Assembly: GCF_030658505.1 (NCBI RefSeq) | Contig: NZ_JAUTXR010000161.1 | Coordinates: 1 to 64,000, forward strand | DNA length: 64,000 nt | Reading direction: 5' to 3' | Source: Stenotrophomonas raiganjensis (SeqCode) | GTDB taxonomy: Bacteria > Pseudomonadota > Gammaproteobacteria > Xanthomonadales > Xanthomonadaceae | Shown: positions 27,668-35,285 of the stretch, piece by piece | How positions within the stretch are numbered: position 1 is the stretch's first letter | Layout: every line of letters begins with the position of its first letter | Translations under genes and position numbers: made by a program | Notes under the pieces: generated by a model | Told to the model about the DNA's origin: nothing | Seen by the model: the letters and a program-made list of their open reading frames with translations, nothing else | Database searches by the model: none

Positions 27668-28552
27668 TCACGCGCACTCGTCGGTCCACATCATCTCGGC
27701 GATCGGGCGCAGCGCCTTGCATTCCTGCGTCATCTCATCGGACGACTGCACCTTGGCCTTGGCCTTCAGTTCCTCGGCCATCGCGTCCACGCCGCTGATC
27801 TGGTCCGGTGCGATCTTCGCCACGCACGCGCGGTGCTGCTGCAGCAGCAGGTCGCAGCCCGGTACGCCGGTCACCTTCGGCGCATTGGCCGCCTGCGCGT
27901 CCTGCATCCAGTCCTCGAACGGGGCCAGCGCGCCGGCCACGGTGCCAACAAGGTCGTCGACGTTGCCGCTGTACCAGTAGCCGTTGTCCTTGGCCGGGTA
28001 CAGGGTGAAGGTGCCGTTGACCGGAACGCGCGCACCACTCTGCAGTGCCTCCGTATAGGCGTCGGTGAACTGCTTGCGCGAAGCCGGGCTGGCGTCGGCG
28101 GCCAGGCTGGCGGCAAACAACGGGCGCACCTTGCCCAGATCGGGGACCTGGCAGCTGAAGGTGATGCGCGCCAGCTTCTGGTCTTCGACATACTCGTTGT
28201 CTTCGATCACGGCCTGCGTCGCGCGGCACTTCGAGTCACGCAGGGCCCTGGCATACATCGCCTCGCTGGCGGCCGCGTCGACCTTGGCGCCGGTGCTGGC
28301 CAGCACGGTCTGCCAGGGTTCGGCCAATGCCTTGGCCAGTGCACCCGGGTTCGGGGTCACGGCGTCCTGGCCTTCGAATGCCGGCTTTAGTGCGTCGTTG
28401 AGCGTGCGCGTGGCGGTCGCGTCGTCTTCCAGCAGCACGCGTGCATACAGATCGAAAGCCTGCTCGGGCGTCAGCTGGGCTGTTGCAGCGCTGGCGAACA
28501 GCGGTGTGCACAGCAGGGCACTGCCCAGAAGGGTACGGAGGGAGGTCTTCAT
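27668..28552 (-). CDS. Secreted protein of unknown function
   Basis: 294 residues from ATG 28552. The signal peptide (MKTSLRTLLGSALLCTPLFASA) precedes a soluble, alanine-rich domain with six cysteines, three near the C-terminus (PGCDLLLQQHRACVAK, TQECKALRPI, ending TDECA). The stretch FTLYPAKDNGYWYSGNVDDLV looks like a small beta domain. No known family was recognised. It sits next to the type VI module but has its own spacing (168 bp from the immunity gene), so a link is not shown. Confidence 0.65.
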   Translation of the reverse strand: MKTSLRTLLGSALLCTPLFASAATAQLTPEQAFDLYARVLLEDDATATRTLNDALKPAFEGQDAVTPNPGALAKALAEPWQTVLASTGAKVDAAASEAMYARALRDSKCRATQAVIEDNEYVEDQKLARITFSCQVPDLGKVRPLFAASLAADASPASRKQFTDAYTEALQSGARVPVNGTFTLYPAKDNGYWYSGNVDDLVGTVAGALAPFEDWMQDAQAANAPKVTGVPGCDLLLQQHRACVAKIAPDQISGVDAMAEELKAKAKVQSSDEMTQECKALRPIAEMMWTDECA

Positions 28553-28719
28553 GACGTGGGTTCCTGGTCCAGAGGCGGGCAAGCCTAGCGCACTTTGCGT
28601 GCAGTCAGTACGCATCCATCCGGGCTTGGCAGAAGCGAATGGAGTCCGCTCATCCTAAAGGGGGATCGCTGGCAAACGCCAGGCATCCTCGCCAACGCCG
28701 CCTGCCGGCCTCGGTCATC

Positions 28720-29481
28720 TCACTCAAGCAGCGAAGGATCGATGACATCCAGCAGCCCGGCATTGGCCATGCGCAGTTCCACCTGATGCACGCGCTTGAG
28801 GTGGTCAGGATTGCGCAGGTCGAACGGTTCGTCCACGGCTACGATGATCGTGCCTCTGCCTTTCACCACTTCCATCTTGGCCGCCTCCGGAATGAACCTG
28901 CGCGGCACCCGCTCAGGGACGAAGCCCATCCAGCCCAGCCAACGGCGGTGAGGGAAGAGCCTGTGGTTGAGGTAGTAGGTCTGGTAGCCCTTGCCTTCAG
29001 GCTTCGGTCCAACGGCATCCGTTGAGACGAACTCGACGTCGACTGTTTGAGCTATCGCGGCAATGCACCTGCGGACGATGACGGACGCCTCGGATTCACC
29101 GAATGCTTCGATCGGTGCATCGATTTCCATCTTCAATTGGCCAAACCAAGGCCAGTAATTGATCGAGGTGCATCCTGTCGCCTTCCATTCCTTATGCGTC
29201 CTCGCTGTGGTCAGGTTTGCGCCTGCGCCCGCAGCAGAGGGAGCTGTGGGGTACTCATCACCGTCCTGCCGTGCGTTGAACGCAAGCATCTGGATGAACC
29301 GTGTTTTGTCGGTGAATGGGATCGGGCCCTTCCCGCGCGAGTGCTCCACCCAGCCATTGAACAGCGCACTCACCTCCAGTAGCGCTTGAAGTAGCGGCTC
29401 CAGATCGCGATAGACGGTAGTGGCATCAACGATTCTCTCAGGGATAGTGCAGTGGATCTTGCATCTGTACATGATTGTCAT
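28720..29481 (-). CDS. Imm52-family immunity protein (copy 1)
   Basis: 253 residues from ATG 29481, overlapping the toxin stop by 4 bp (ATGA), the usual arrangement for effector-immunity pairs. Imm52 landmarks: a central G-x-x-x-T-Y-Y-L-N-H-R-L-F-P-H-R-R-W-L-G-W-M-G-F-V-P segment and a C-terminal GRGTIIVAVDEPFDLRNPDHLKRVHQVE. No signal peptide, so it acts in the cytoplasm, where the nuclease-fold toxin would act. It shares the LGWMGFVP core and the GxGTxIVxV strand with the second copy at 39018-39767, but overall the two are well diverged. Base composition is a little more AT-rich than the flanking core genes. Confidence 0.85.
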   Translation of the reverse strand: MTIMYRCKIHCTIPERIVDATTVYRDLEPLLQALLEVSALFNGWVEHSRGKGPIPFTDKTRFIQMLAFNARQDGDEYPTAPSAAGAGANLTTARTHKEWKATGCTSINYWPWFGQLKMEIDAPIEAFGESEASVIVRRCIAAIAQTVDVEFVSTDAVGPKPEGKGYQTYYLNHRLFPHRRWLGWMGFVPERVPRRFIPEAAKMEVVKGRGTIIVAVDEPFDLRNPDHLKRVHQVELRMANAGLLDVIDPSLLE

Positions 29482-30236
29482 GGCGTATGCCTGAGATGAA
29501 TGGAGTGGCTGGCAAGAATTTGCTGGGCTGCCATGAAGCACTCGACTTCAAGGAAGTGCCATTCGAGCTTTGCGGGTCTGCCCAGCGCTGCAACGTGGGA
29601 CAGGTGTGCTTTGAACTGCTTCGCCCAGCTGTCTAGGATCGACGGACGCCTGCCGCCAAGTGCAGCCCAAGGGTGGAGATTTCCAATTGCGGAGAAAAAC
29701 TGCTTGTAGTGCCCCTTCGCTTCCACCACCGTGCATCGGCTCCGCCAGAAGCCATCAAAGCGGATGCCGCCGTGGTTCCACTCGGTAACGGTGATCTCGT
29801 TTTTGCCCTTGCCGGCCGTCAGTCTCAGGCGAGCGCGGTCCAGTCCGGTGCCGCCATAGGTGTAGGCGAACATTTCCGGGCCCGCCAGGTGATTGGCAAT
29901 GCGCAGCTGGTAGTCGAAGTTGCGGTACTGTTTGAACGGAATCGTGTAGTTGGCGGGCACCAGGAAGCCCCGCGCCAGCTTGCAGGCATTGCAGTCGTTC
30001 TGGTTGCTGGTCTGCGCGCAGTCTGTTTCGCTGGCTTCCACGCGCGGTTCAACCTTGGAATCGGCGCCGACGCCTGCGGCCTCCTTGATGCCGCGCCAGA
30101 TCTGGCCAAGGGTAGGGCCACCGGCCGTGTCTCCCGGGATTCCGCCAGGCGCGTGCCCGGGAACATCCTGTGTAGGGTCCCAGCCACCCGGAATCGTCAC
30201 CGGTGGCAGCGGTAGAGGTAGTGGAATGGCACCCAT
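29478..30236 (-). CDS. Tox-REase-5 type VI effector, TseT-like (copy 1)
   Basis: 252 residues. The N-terminal ~70 residues are proline/glycine-rich and unstructured (MGAIPLPLPLPPVTIPGGW). A Cys cluster follows (DC at 72-73, CNAC at 82-85), then the nuclease core: FDGFWRSRCTVVEAKGHY with Asp161 and the E-x-K pair Glu172/Lys174, the restriction-endonuclease-fold active site of Tox-REase-5. No signal peptide. Encoded after PAAR, DUF4123 and a small protein and before Imm52, the order of the P. aeruginosa PAAR4-TecT-coTecT-TseT-TsiT locus. Predicted to be delivered by a T6SS into rivals and to cut nucleic acid. Confidence 0.87.
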   Translation of the reverse strand: MGAIPLPLPLPPVTIPGGWDPTQDVPGHAPGGIPGDTAGGPTLGQIWRGIKEAAGVGADSKVEPRVEASETDCAQTSNQNDCNACKLARGFLVPANYTIPFKQYRNFDYQLRIANHLAGPEMFAYTYGGTGLDRARLRLTAGKGKNEITVTEWNHGGIRFDGFWRSRCTVVEAKGHYKQFFSAIGNLHPWAALGGRRPSILDSWAKQFKAHLSHVAALGRPAKLEWHFLEVECFMAAQQILASHSIHLRHTP

Positions 30237-30248
30237 GGTCGGTTCCTT

Positions 30249-30596
30249 TCAGTCGGCCAGAAAGCGCGAGGCGAGCAGTGCCAGCAGATCGGCCGCCGTG
30301 GCGTTGGCGTGCGTGGCCCCCCGGAACCACGCCACGGTGAGCGCGTGATCGCGCAGTCCAGGTGCCCAGGCCACGTCGGCCTTCACCCAGCGCACTATCG
30401 TGGGCAGATGGGTGATGTGCAGTGAAGTCACTGCATGGCGGTAGCTTGTACGCACTGCCTGCAGGAGCGCTGCATCGTTCAGATGCGAGGTTTCGCCGGG
30501 AAATCCGCTACGAGTCTCGTCAGCGAGCGGGCTGCAGAATGTGGCCGCGTCGGGCAGACGGAGCATCGCGTACTGTTCAGTGCTCAATGTCAGCAT
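30249..30596 (-). CDS. Small unknown protein, candidate T6SS co-chaperone
   Basis: 115 residues from ATG 30596, overlapping the end of the DUF4123 gene by 20 bp, with 12 bp before the toxin gene. No signal peptide and no family recognised. It begins MLTLSTEQYAMLRL and ends TAADLLALLASRFLAD. It occupies the place of co-TecT in the P. aeruginosa TseT locus, whose product pairs with the DUF4123 chaperone. That role here is inferred from gene order only. Confidence 0.6.
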   Translation of the reverse strand: MLTLSTEQYAMLRLPDAATFCSPLADETRSGFPGETSHLNDAALLQAVRTSYRHAVTSLHITHLPTIVRWVKADVAWAPGLRDHALTVAWFRGATHANATAADLLALLASRFLAD

Positions 30597-31083
30597 CGTC
30601 CGCCTCCTGCCGCGCCAGTTCGCTGCGGGTCAGCGCCCATGTCTGACCGCCCACGGTGATCTGCCACAAGTTGATCGGCCCGAAGAGCTGCCGCAGTTGT
30701 TGCATCGTCAGTACGTCGCGGTAGCGCAGCCATGCGCGTGGATCGTAGTAGCGCATCAGCGCGAGTGATCCATCGGGAAGTGCGATGTCGAGCAGTGCAT
30801 GCAGATGGAGGAACACCTCCTCGAACGGTACGTCCGAGAACAGACAGGTGGTTCCCGCAGATTGGTGGCCGAGCTGCCGCAACCAATGATGTATGGGCTG
30901 TTCAATGGCACCCAGCGGCAGTTCGAGCAGATACGGTGACGCGTGCAGGAGGTTTCCTTCGGGTTGTCCTGCGAACAGTGAGCGATGCATCAGTGCGCTG
31001 TGCGTCGCATGGTGATGCAGCTCTGCTTCGCGATCTTCATCCGGCGCACAGTCCAGCAGCGCATAGGCGTAGTGGCCGATCAT
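30577..31083 (-). CDS. DUF4123-domain T6SS effector adaptor (Tec-like)
   Basis: 168 residues from ATG 31083, sharing ATGA with the PAAR stop. The DUF4123 hallmarks are YALLDCA at the start, FAGQPEGNLLHASPYLLEL, WLRQLGHQ and LALMRYYDPRAWLRY. Such adaptors bind their cognate effector and load it on the PAAR/VgrG tip, then stay in the producing cell. The translational coupling with both neighbours supports a dedicated role for the Tox-REase-5 protein two genes later. Confidence 0.85.
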   Translation of the reverse strand: MIGHYAYALLDCAPDEDREAELHHHATHSALMHRSLFAGQPEGNLLHASPYLLELPLGAIEQPIHHWLRQLGHQSAGTTCLFSDVPFEEVFLHLHALLDIALPDGSLALMRYYDPRAWLRYRDVLTMQQLRQLFGPINLWQITVGGQTWALTRSELARQEADDADIEH

Positions 31084-31472
31084 GCGCGCACCAGCAGTGG
31101 GGCGGCACTGGCGGCCGCAGCCCGCAAGCATTCCAGGCAGACCGGGCGTCTGGAAGCAGATACCTGGGCAGGCTCCATCTGGGGATGTTCATCATCGGCA
31201 GTGGCATCGTTGACAAACACCAATCGCTGCTGGGTCGAGATCAGCTGGCAGCCACAGGCGAGGTGGTGCCCGTGCAGTGCAACGGGATGTCCGTCGATGA
31301 GCAGGCTAGGTTCACCCTGCACGATCGGAAAGATGCCCTGGTGCAGTGGGCAGGTCGCCCGGTCGCCTTCGCGTGCGACCGCTTTGCCCTCGATATCGGT
31401 ACACGGCGATCCTGTGATGACGCGCCCGTTGCTGTGGGTTGTGTCGCCTACGACGATCCAGTGTCTTTTCAT
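31080..31472 (-). CDS. PAAR-domain T6SS spike-tip protein
   Basis: 130 residues; the start is ATG 31472, giving the family-like MKRHWIVVGDTTHSNGRVITGS; an upstream ATG (31502) would add ten residues. The PAAR fold follows (IEGKAVAREGDRATCPLHQGIFPIVQGEP, HPVALHGHHLACGCQLIST), with Cys/His residues that bind the tip metal. It has no attached toxin domain. First gene of the effector module. No VgrG or structural T6SS genes are in the window, so it must use an apparatus encoded elsewhere. Confidence 0.88.
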   Translation of the reverse strand: MKRHWIVVGDTTHSNGRVITGSPCTDIEGKAVAREGDRATCPLHQGIFPIVQGEPSLLIDGHPVALHGHHLACGCQLISTQQRLVFVNDATADDEHPQMEPAQVSASRRPVCLECLRAAAASAAPLLVRA

Positions 31473-31756
31473 GACGCGATGCGGGTTACCTTGCGCTGGC
31501 ATCGAACATGACGCACTGCAGGGGCATCAAACAAGGCCACGAAATCGCGATGCCGGCGTGTCCGTCCTCAACTGGCTGCGGTAAATGATGCGGTAGCAGC
31601 GCCAACGTACCGGGATCATTGAATTTCCCCGCAATCGCTTGTCGCGGAGGAAGGGAATGCCTTTCGTACTGTTCCTAGGGACGCTGAGCGCAGTGACCGT
31701 GCAAGGCTGCGGATAGCGACACGCACTGCATCCCGGGCCAAGGCGTTGTGGTTGAG
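31473..31756. other. Intergenic region upstream of the T6SS module
   Basis: About 284 bp without a credible gene on either strand. It should carry the promoter of the PAAR-led operon, but no clear -35/-10 pair or ribosome site was found. Confidence 0.4.
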
Positions 31757-31788
31757 AAGAAAAAAACGGGCCCCTTGCGGGGCCCGTT
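31757..31788 (-). terminator. Rho-independent terminator of the Ax21-family gene
   Basis: A perfect 10-bp stem AACGGGCCCC/GGGGCCCGTT (31765-31774, 31779-31788) with loop TTGC. On the minus strand the stem runs straight into a run of seven T. A textbook terminator, about 30 bp after the gene's stop. Confidence 0.93.
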
Positions 31789-31817
31789 CGATCGCACGAC
31801 GAGGAGCGATCGTTGGA

Positions 31818-32438
31818 TCAGAAGCTGGCGCGGACGCCGGCCGAGTACTGGGTGACGTCGCGGTAGCCGGAAATCTCGCCCACCAGGCCCCAGGTCCGGG
31901 TGAAGTTGATCTGGCCGCCAACGGTGCCCACCCAGGTGCCCTTGAAGTGGTTGCCGCCATCCATGTAGCCAGCCTTGGCCCAGGCTTCGGTCATGGCCGA
32001 CGGCTTGCCGCGGATGCCCATGGTGACGCGGCCCAGATTGGTGTGATCCTTCTGGCTGAAACGCAGGCCGTCGTAACGGACGGTGGCTTCGGCGTTCTGG
32101 CGCACCCACGCGGCATCGGCGGTGAAGTCCAGGCGGTCGGTCCACGGCATGTGGTAGCCGATGCCGAGTTCCGGCTGGTTCAGTTCCAGCTTCAGCGAAT
32201 CATTGCCGTAGTGATTGGTCTTGCTGGTGCGCGACCACCCACCGAACACGTAGACCTGTTCGGCGATGGCTACCGAGCCACGCAGGTAGCCGCCGTCGAC
32301 CTTCGGGTCGTCCAGTGCGTTGTCGTCAACCTTGACCTGCGTCCAGCCGCCTTCAACGTAGGTGTAGCTCAGGGCGTCGGCCGAAGCCGTGAACGGGGCG
32401 GCGGCCAGCAGGGCGGCCACGATCAGGATCTTGCGCAT
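31818..32438 (-). CDS. Ax21-family outer-membrane beta-barrel protein
   Basis: 206 residues with a signal peptide (MRKILIVAALLAAAPFTASA-DA). The mature start LSYTYVEGGWTQVKVDD and the inner VFGGWSRTS, IGYHMPW and C-terminal SAGVRASF (ending in the terminal Phe of barrel proteins) fit the Ax21/OmpW-like small porins of Xanthomonas and Stenotrophomonas. Several paralogues exist in S. maltophilia; which one this is cannot be told. It is in the outer membrane and in vesicles. Older claims that Ax21 is a quorum signal were withdrawn, so no signalling role is assigned. Confidence 0.85.
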   Translation of the reverse strand: MRKILIVAALLAAAPFTASADALSYTYVEGGWTQVKVDDNALDDPKVDGGYLRGSVAIAEQVYVFGGWSRTSKTNHYGNDSLKLELNQPELGIGYHMPWTDRLDFTADAAWVRQNAEATVRYDGLRFSQKDHTNLGRVTMGIRGKPSAMTEAWAKAGYMDGGNHFKGTWVGTVGGQINFTRTWGLVGEISGYRDVTQYSAGVRASF

Positions 32439-32579
32439 GGGAATTCCTGTGAATTTCAGTCCTTTGGCGGGCCTGCCTTCGCGGCTGCCCGTGGCGACCT
32501 CATGTCGTCCAGTGCAGAATGTTAATGAAATTTTTACAAATTACGAGCGACGGCCGTCACAGGTTGGGCAGGCCGGGGT

Positions 32580-32620
32580 TGGGGGTCAGAGCCCTTTCCT
32601 GCGGAAAGGGATCCGACCCC
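32580..32620. repeat. GGGGTC...GACCCC palindromic repeat, copy 2
   Basis: It carries the same inner and outer arms as the copy at 24274, just upstream of the riboswitch promoter region. Confidence 0.8.
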
Positions 32621-32682
32621 GGTCATCCACCCCGTTCAGCCCGGGCTGGTACACTGGGCCCGCCGGTTCGCCGGTACACAAA

Positions 32683-32822
32683 CGTCTTCAGGGCGGGGTG
32701 CAATTCCCCACCGGCGGTGGGTGCGAAAGCACGAGCCCGCGAGCGCCCCGGCCCACGGCCGGGGGTCAGCAGATCCGGTCCAATGCCGGAGCCGACGGTC
32801 ATAGTCCGGATGAAAGAAGACG
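32683..32822 (+). promoter_or_regulatory. FMN riboswitch (RFN element)
   Basis: A perfect P1 helix CGTCTTC (32683-32689)/GAAGACG (32816-32822) encloses the conserved RFN blocks: CAGGGCGGGGTGCAATTCCC, CCACCGGCGGT, the AGCCCGCGAGCG segment, GGTCAGCAGATCCGGT and GACGGTCATAGTCCGGATG. It binds FMN and lowers expression of ribE and the following genes. A TACACT at 32650-32655 is a candidate -10. The variable arm CGGCCCACGGCCG is also present. Confidence 0.97.
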
Positions 32823-32899
32823 GTGCCACAGGGCTCATGCCCTGCGTGCGCCTGTTTGCCTTGCGGCGTTTTTCGCTCACATTCCGCGGAGAACGTTTC

Positions 32900-33526
32900 T
32901 TGTTTACTGGAATCATCGAAGGCGTCGGCCGTCTGGCTGCACGCGAACCCATCGGCGGCGATGTCCGCTTCACTTTCAATGTCGGGAATCTGCCGTTCGA
33001 CAACGTGCAGATGGGCGAGAGCATTGCCATCAACGGCGTCTGCCTCACCGTCATCGCATTCGACGCCAGCAGCTTCCAGGCCGATGCCTCCACCGAGACC
33101 CTGGGCCTGACCACCCTGGGCCAGCTGGGCGAAGGGGCAGTCATCAACCTGGAGCGCGCCATGCGCCCGACCGACCGCCTCGGCGGCCATCTGGTCAGCG
33201 GCCACGTCGATGGCCTCGGCCAGGTGCTGTCCATCCACGAAGACGCGCGTGCCCAGCGTTGGCGCTTCGCCGCGCCGGCCTCGCTGCGCCGCTACATCGC
33301 CAAGAAGGGTTCGATCTGCGTGGACGGCGTCAGCCTCACCGTCAACGAAGTGGACGATGAGGGCTTTGAAGTCGCCCTCATTCCGCACACCGTCGCCAAC
33401 ACCGCCTTCTCCGCCACCGGCGTAGGCAGCGCGGTCAATCTTGAGATCGATCTGATCGCCCGTTATGTCGAGCGGTTGATCAGCGTGCCGGCCAACGGCC
33501 AGCACCCACACGGAGATGCAGCATGA
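32900..33526 (+). CDS. ribE: Riboflavin synthase alpha chain
   Basis: 208 residues from TTG 32900, chosen because it gives the invariant start MFTGIIEGVG and has GGAGA at 32888-32892. Two lumazine-binding repeats each carry GESIAINGVCLTV / GSICVDGVSLTVNEV, and GGHLVSGHVDG is present. It dismutates two 6,7-dimethyl-8-ribityllumazines to riboflavin. First gene after the FMN riboswitch; it overlaps ribB by 4 bp. Confidence 0.96.
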   Translation: MFTGIIEGVGRLAAREPIGGDVRFTFNVGNLPFDNVQMGESIAINGVCLTVIAFDASSFQADASTETLGLTTLGQLGEGAVINLERAMRPTDRLGGHLVSGHVDGLGQVLSIHEDARAQRWRFAAPASLRRYIAKKGSICVDGVSLTVNEVDDEGFEVALIPHTVANTAFSATGVGSAVNLEIDLIARYVERLISVPANGQHPHGDAA

Positions 33527-34623
33527 ATTTCGCCCCGATTCCGGAAATCCTGGAAGACATCCGCCTGGGCCGCATGGTGGTCATCGTCGATGACGAAGAC
33601 CGCGAGAACGAAGGCGACCTGATCATGGCCGCCGAGCTGGTCAAGGCCAGCGACATCAACTTCATGGTCACCCACGGCCGTGGCCTGGTGTGCCTGCCGT
33701 TGAACCGCACCCGCGCCGCCGATCTCGGCCTGGCGCCGATGGTGCAGGCCAATACCGCGCAGTTCCAGACCAATTTCACGGTCAGCATCGAGGCCGCCGA
33801 GGGCGTCACCACCGGCATCTCGGCGCATGACCGCGCCCACACCATCCGCACCGCGGTGAAGCCCAACGCCAAGCCGTCGGACCTGCACCAGCCGGGCCAC
33901 ATCTTCCCGCTGATCGCCCAGCCGGGCGGCGTGCTGACCCGCGCCGGCCACACCGAGGCGGCCGTGGACATGGCCATGCTGGCCGGGCTGGAACCGGCCG
34001 GCGTGCTGGTGGAGATCCTGAACCCGGATGGCAGCATGGCGCGCCGCCCGGAGCTGGAAGTGTTCGCCCGCGAGCACGGCCTGAAGATGGGCTCCATCGC
34101 CGACCTGATCGCCTACCGCCTGGCCACCGAAAAGACCGTCGAGCGCGTGGACGAGCGCGAGATCGACACCGAATTCGGCCCGTTCAAGCTGGTCACTTAC
34201 CGCGATCGCATCGCCCACGACCTGCACTTCGCCCTGGTCCGTGGCACCCCGGACGCGGAAACGCCGACCCTGGTCCGCGTGCAGGTGGAAAACCCGCTGG
34301 CCGACCTGCTGCACTGGCGCCGTGACGACTTCGGCGTGGCCGCCACCGATGCCCTGCGTGCCATCGATGCCGAAGGCGCGGGCGTAATGGTGGTGCTGTC
34401 GGCCCCGCGCGATGGCGAAGCCCTGCTGGCCCGCCTGCGCCAGCAGCCGGCGCCGGTGGTGCCGGGCAAGGACAAGGACGTGGGCCAGTGGCGCCGCAAT
34501 GGTGCCGGTGCGCAGATCCTGTCCGACCTGGGCCTGGGCAAGCTGCGCGTGCTGGGCACCCCGCGCCGCCAGATCGGCCTGGCCGGGTATGGCCTGGAAG
34601 TGGTGGAGACGGTCACGCTGTAA
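33523..34623 (+). CDS. ribB: 3,4-dihydroxy-2-butanone-4-phosphate synthase with degenerate GTP cyclohydrolase II-like domain
   Basis: 366 residues. The N-terminal RibB domain (1-~200) is complete: IVDDEDRENEGDL, THGRGLVCLPL and HTEAAVDMAMLAG. The C-terminal RibA-like domain keeps the fold landmarks (FKLVTYRDRIAHDLHFALVRG, GAGAQILSDLGLGKLRVL, GLAGYGLEVVETV) but lacks all three zinc cysteines: where active RibA has the SECLTGD...RCDCG block, this reads ENPLADLLHWRRDDFGVAAT. It therefore makes the four-carbon unit from ribulose 5-phosphate but should not open GTP; a separate RibA must exist elsewhere. Riboswitch-controlled. Confidence 0.95.
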   Translation: MNFAPIPEILEDIRLGRMVVIVDDEDRENEGDLIMAAELVKASDINFMVTHGRGLVCLPLNRTRAADLGLAPMVQANTAQFQTNFTVSIEAAEGVTTGISAHDRAHTIRTAVKPNAKPSDLHQPGHIFPLIAQPGGVLTRAGHTEAAVDMAMLAGLEPAGVLVEILNPDGSMARRPELEVFAREHGLKMGSIADLIAYRLATEKTVERVDEREIDTEFGPFKLVTYRDRIAHDLHFALVRGTPDAETPTLVRVQVENPLADLLHWRRDDFGVAATDALRAIDAEGAGVMVVLSAPRDGEALLARLRQQPAPVVPGKDKDVGQWRRNGAGAQILSDLGLGKLRVLGTPRRQIGLAGYGLEVVETVTL

Positions 34624-34626
34624 TGG

Positions 34627-34739
34627 GTAGTGCCGGCCGTTGGCCGGCAACCGCATCCCCGGGATTGCCGGCCAGCGGCCGGCACTACCGGTAGGTGCCG
34701 CCCCCATGCCACGGGTGGGTGCCGACCGTTGGTCGGCAC
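34627..34739. repeat. SMAG REP inverted pair plus a third palindrome
   Basis: GTAG (34627) with GTGCCGGCC-GTT-GGCCGGCAA faces a mirrored copy ending CTAC (34685-34688). A further GGTGCCGACC...GGTCGGCAC palindrome lies at 34718-34739. They fill the gap between ribB and ribH and could affect read-through within the rib operon. TAGAAT at 34782-34787 may be a separate -10 for ribH. Confidence 0.8.
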
Positions 34740-34817
34740 GCCCTTGCGTCCCCGCCAGCCACGGCCGGGGCCCATCCACGCTAGAATTACCCCCTTATCG
34801 AGTCCCCCAAGCCGCAT

Positions 34818-35285
34818 ATGAGCCACTACGAAGGCGATCTTCGCACTCCCGAATCGGCGCGCTTCGCCATCCTGGCCAGCCGCTGGAACGCCCGCATCAC
34901 CGACACGCTGGTCGCTGGCGCCCGCCAGAGCCTGGCCGGCAACGGCATCACCGAAGCCAACATCGACGTGATCCGCGTGCCGGGTGCCTGGGAACTGCCG
35001 CTGGTAGCCGCGCGCCTGGCCGCCGCCCATGAACACGCCGCCATCCTTACCCTGGGCTGCGTGATCCGTGGCGATACCCGCCACTATGAACACGTGGCCG
35101 ACCGCTGCGCCGAAGGCCTGATGCGCGTGCAGCTGGATTTCGGCGTGCCGGTGCTGAACGGCGTGCTGGCGGTGGAACGCGTTGAAGACGCCGAGGCCCG
35201 CGCAGGCGGCAGCCACGGCAACAAGGGCGAGGAAGTCGCACTCGCCGCACTGGAAATGGTCAATCTGCTGGAGCAACTGCCATGA
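34818..35285 (+). CDS. ribH: 6,7-dimethyl-8-ribityllumazine synthase
   Basis: 155 residues. It condenses the RibB product with 5-amino-6-ribitylaminouracil. Marks: [58 protein letters not shown] with the catalytic His, and [14 protein letters not shown] overlap with nusB. Confidence 0.97.
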   Translation: MSHYEGDLRTPESARFAILASRWNARITDTLVAGARQSLAGNGITEANIDVIRVPGAWELPLVAARLAAAHEHAAILTLGCVIRGDTRHYEHVADRCAEGLMRVQLDFGVPVLNGVLAVERVEDAEARAGGSHGNKGEEVALAALEMVNLLEQLP

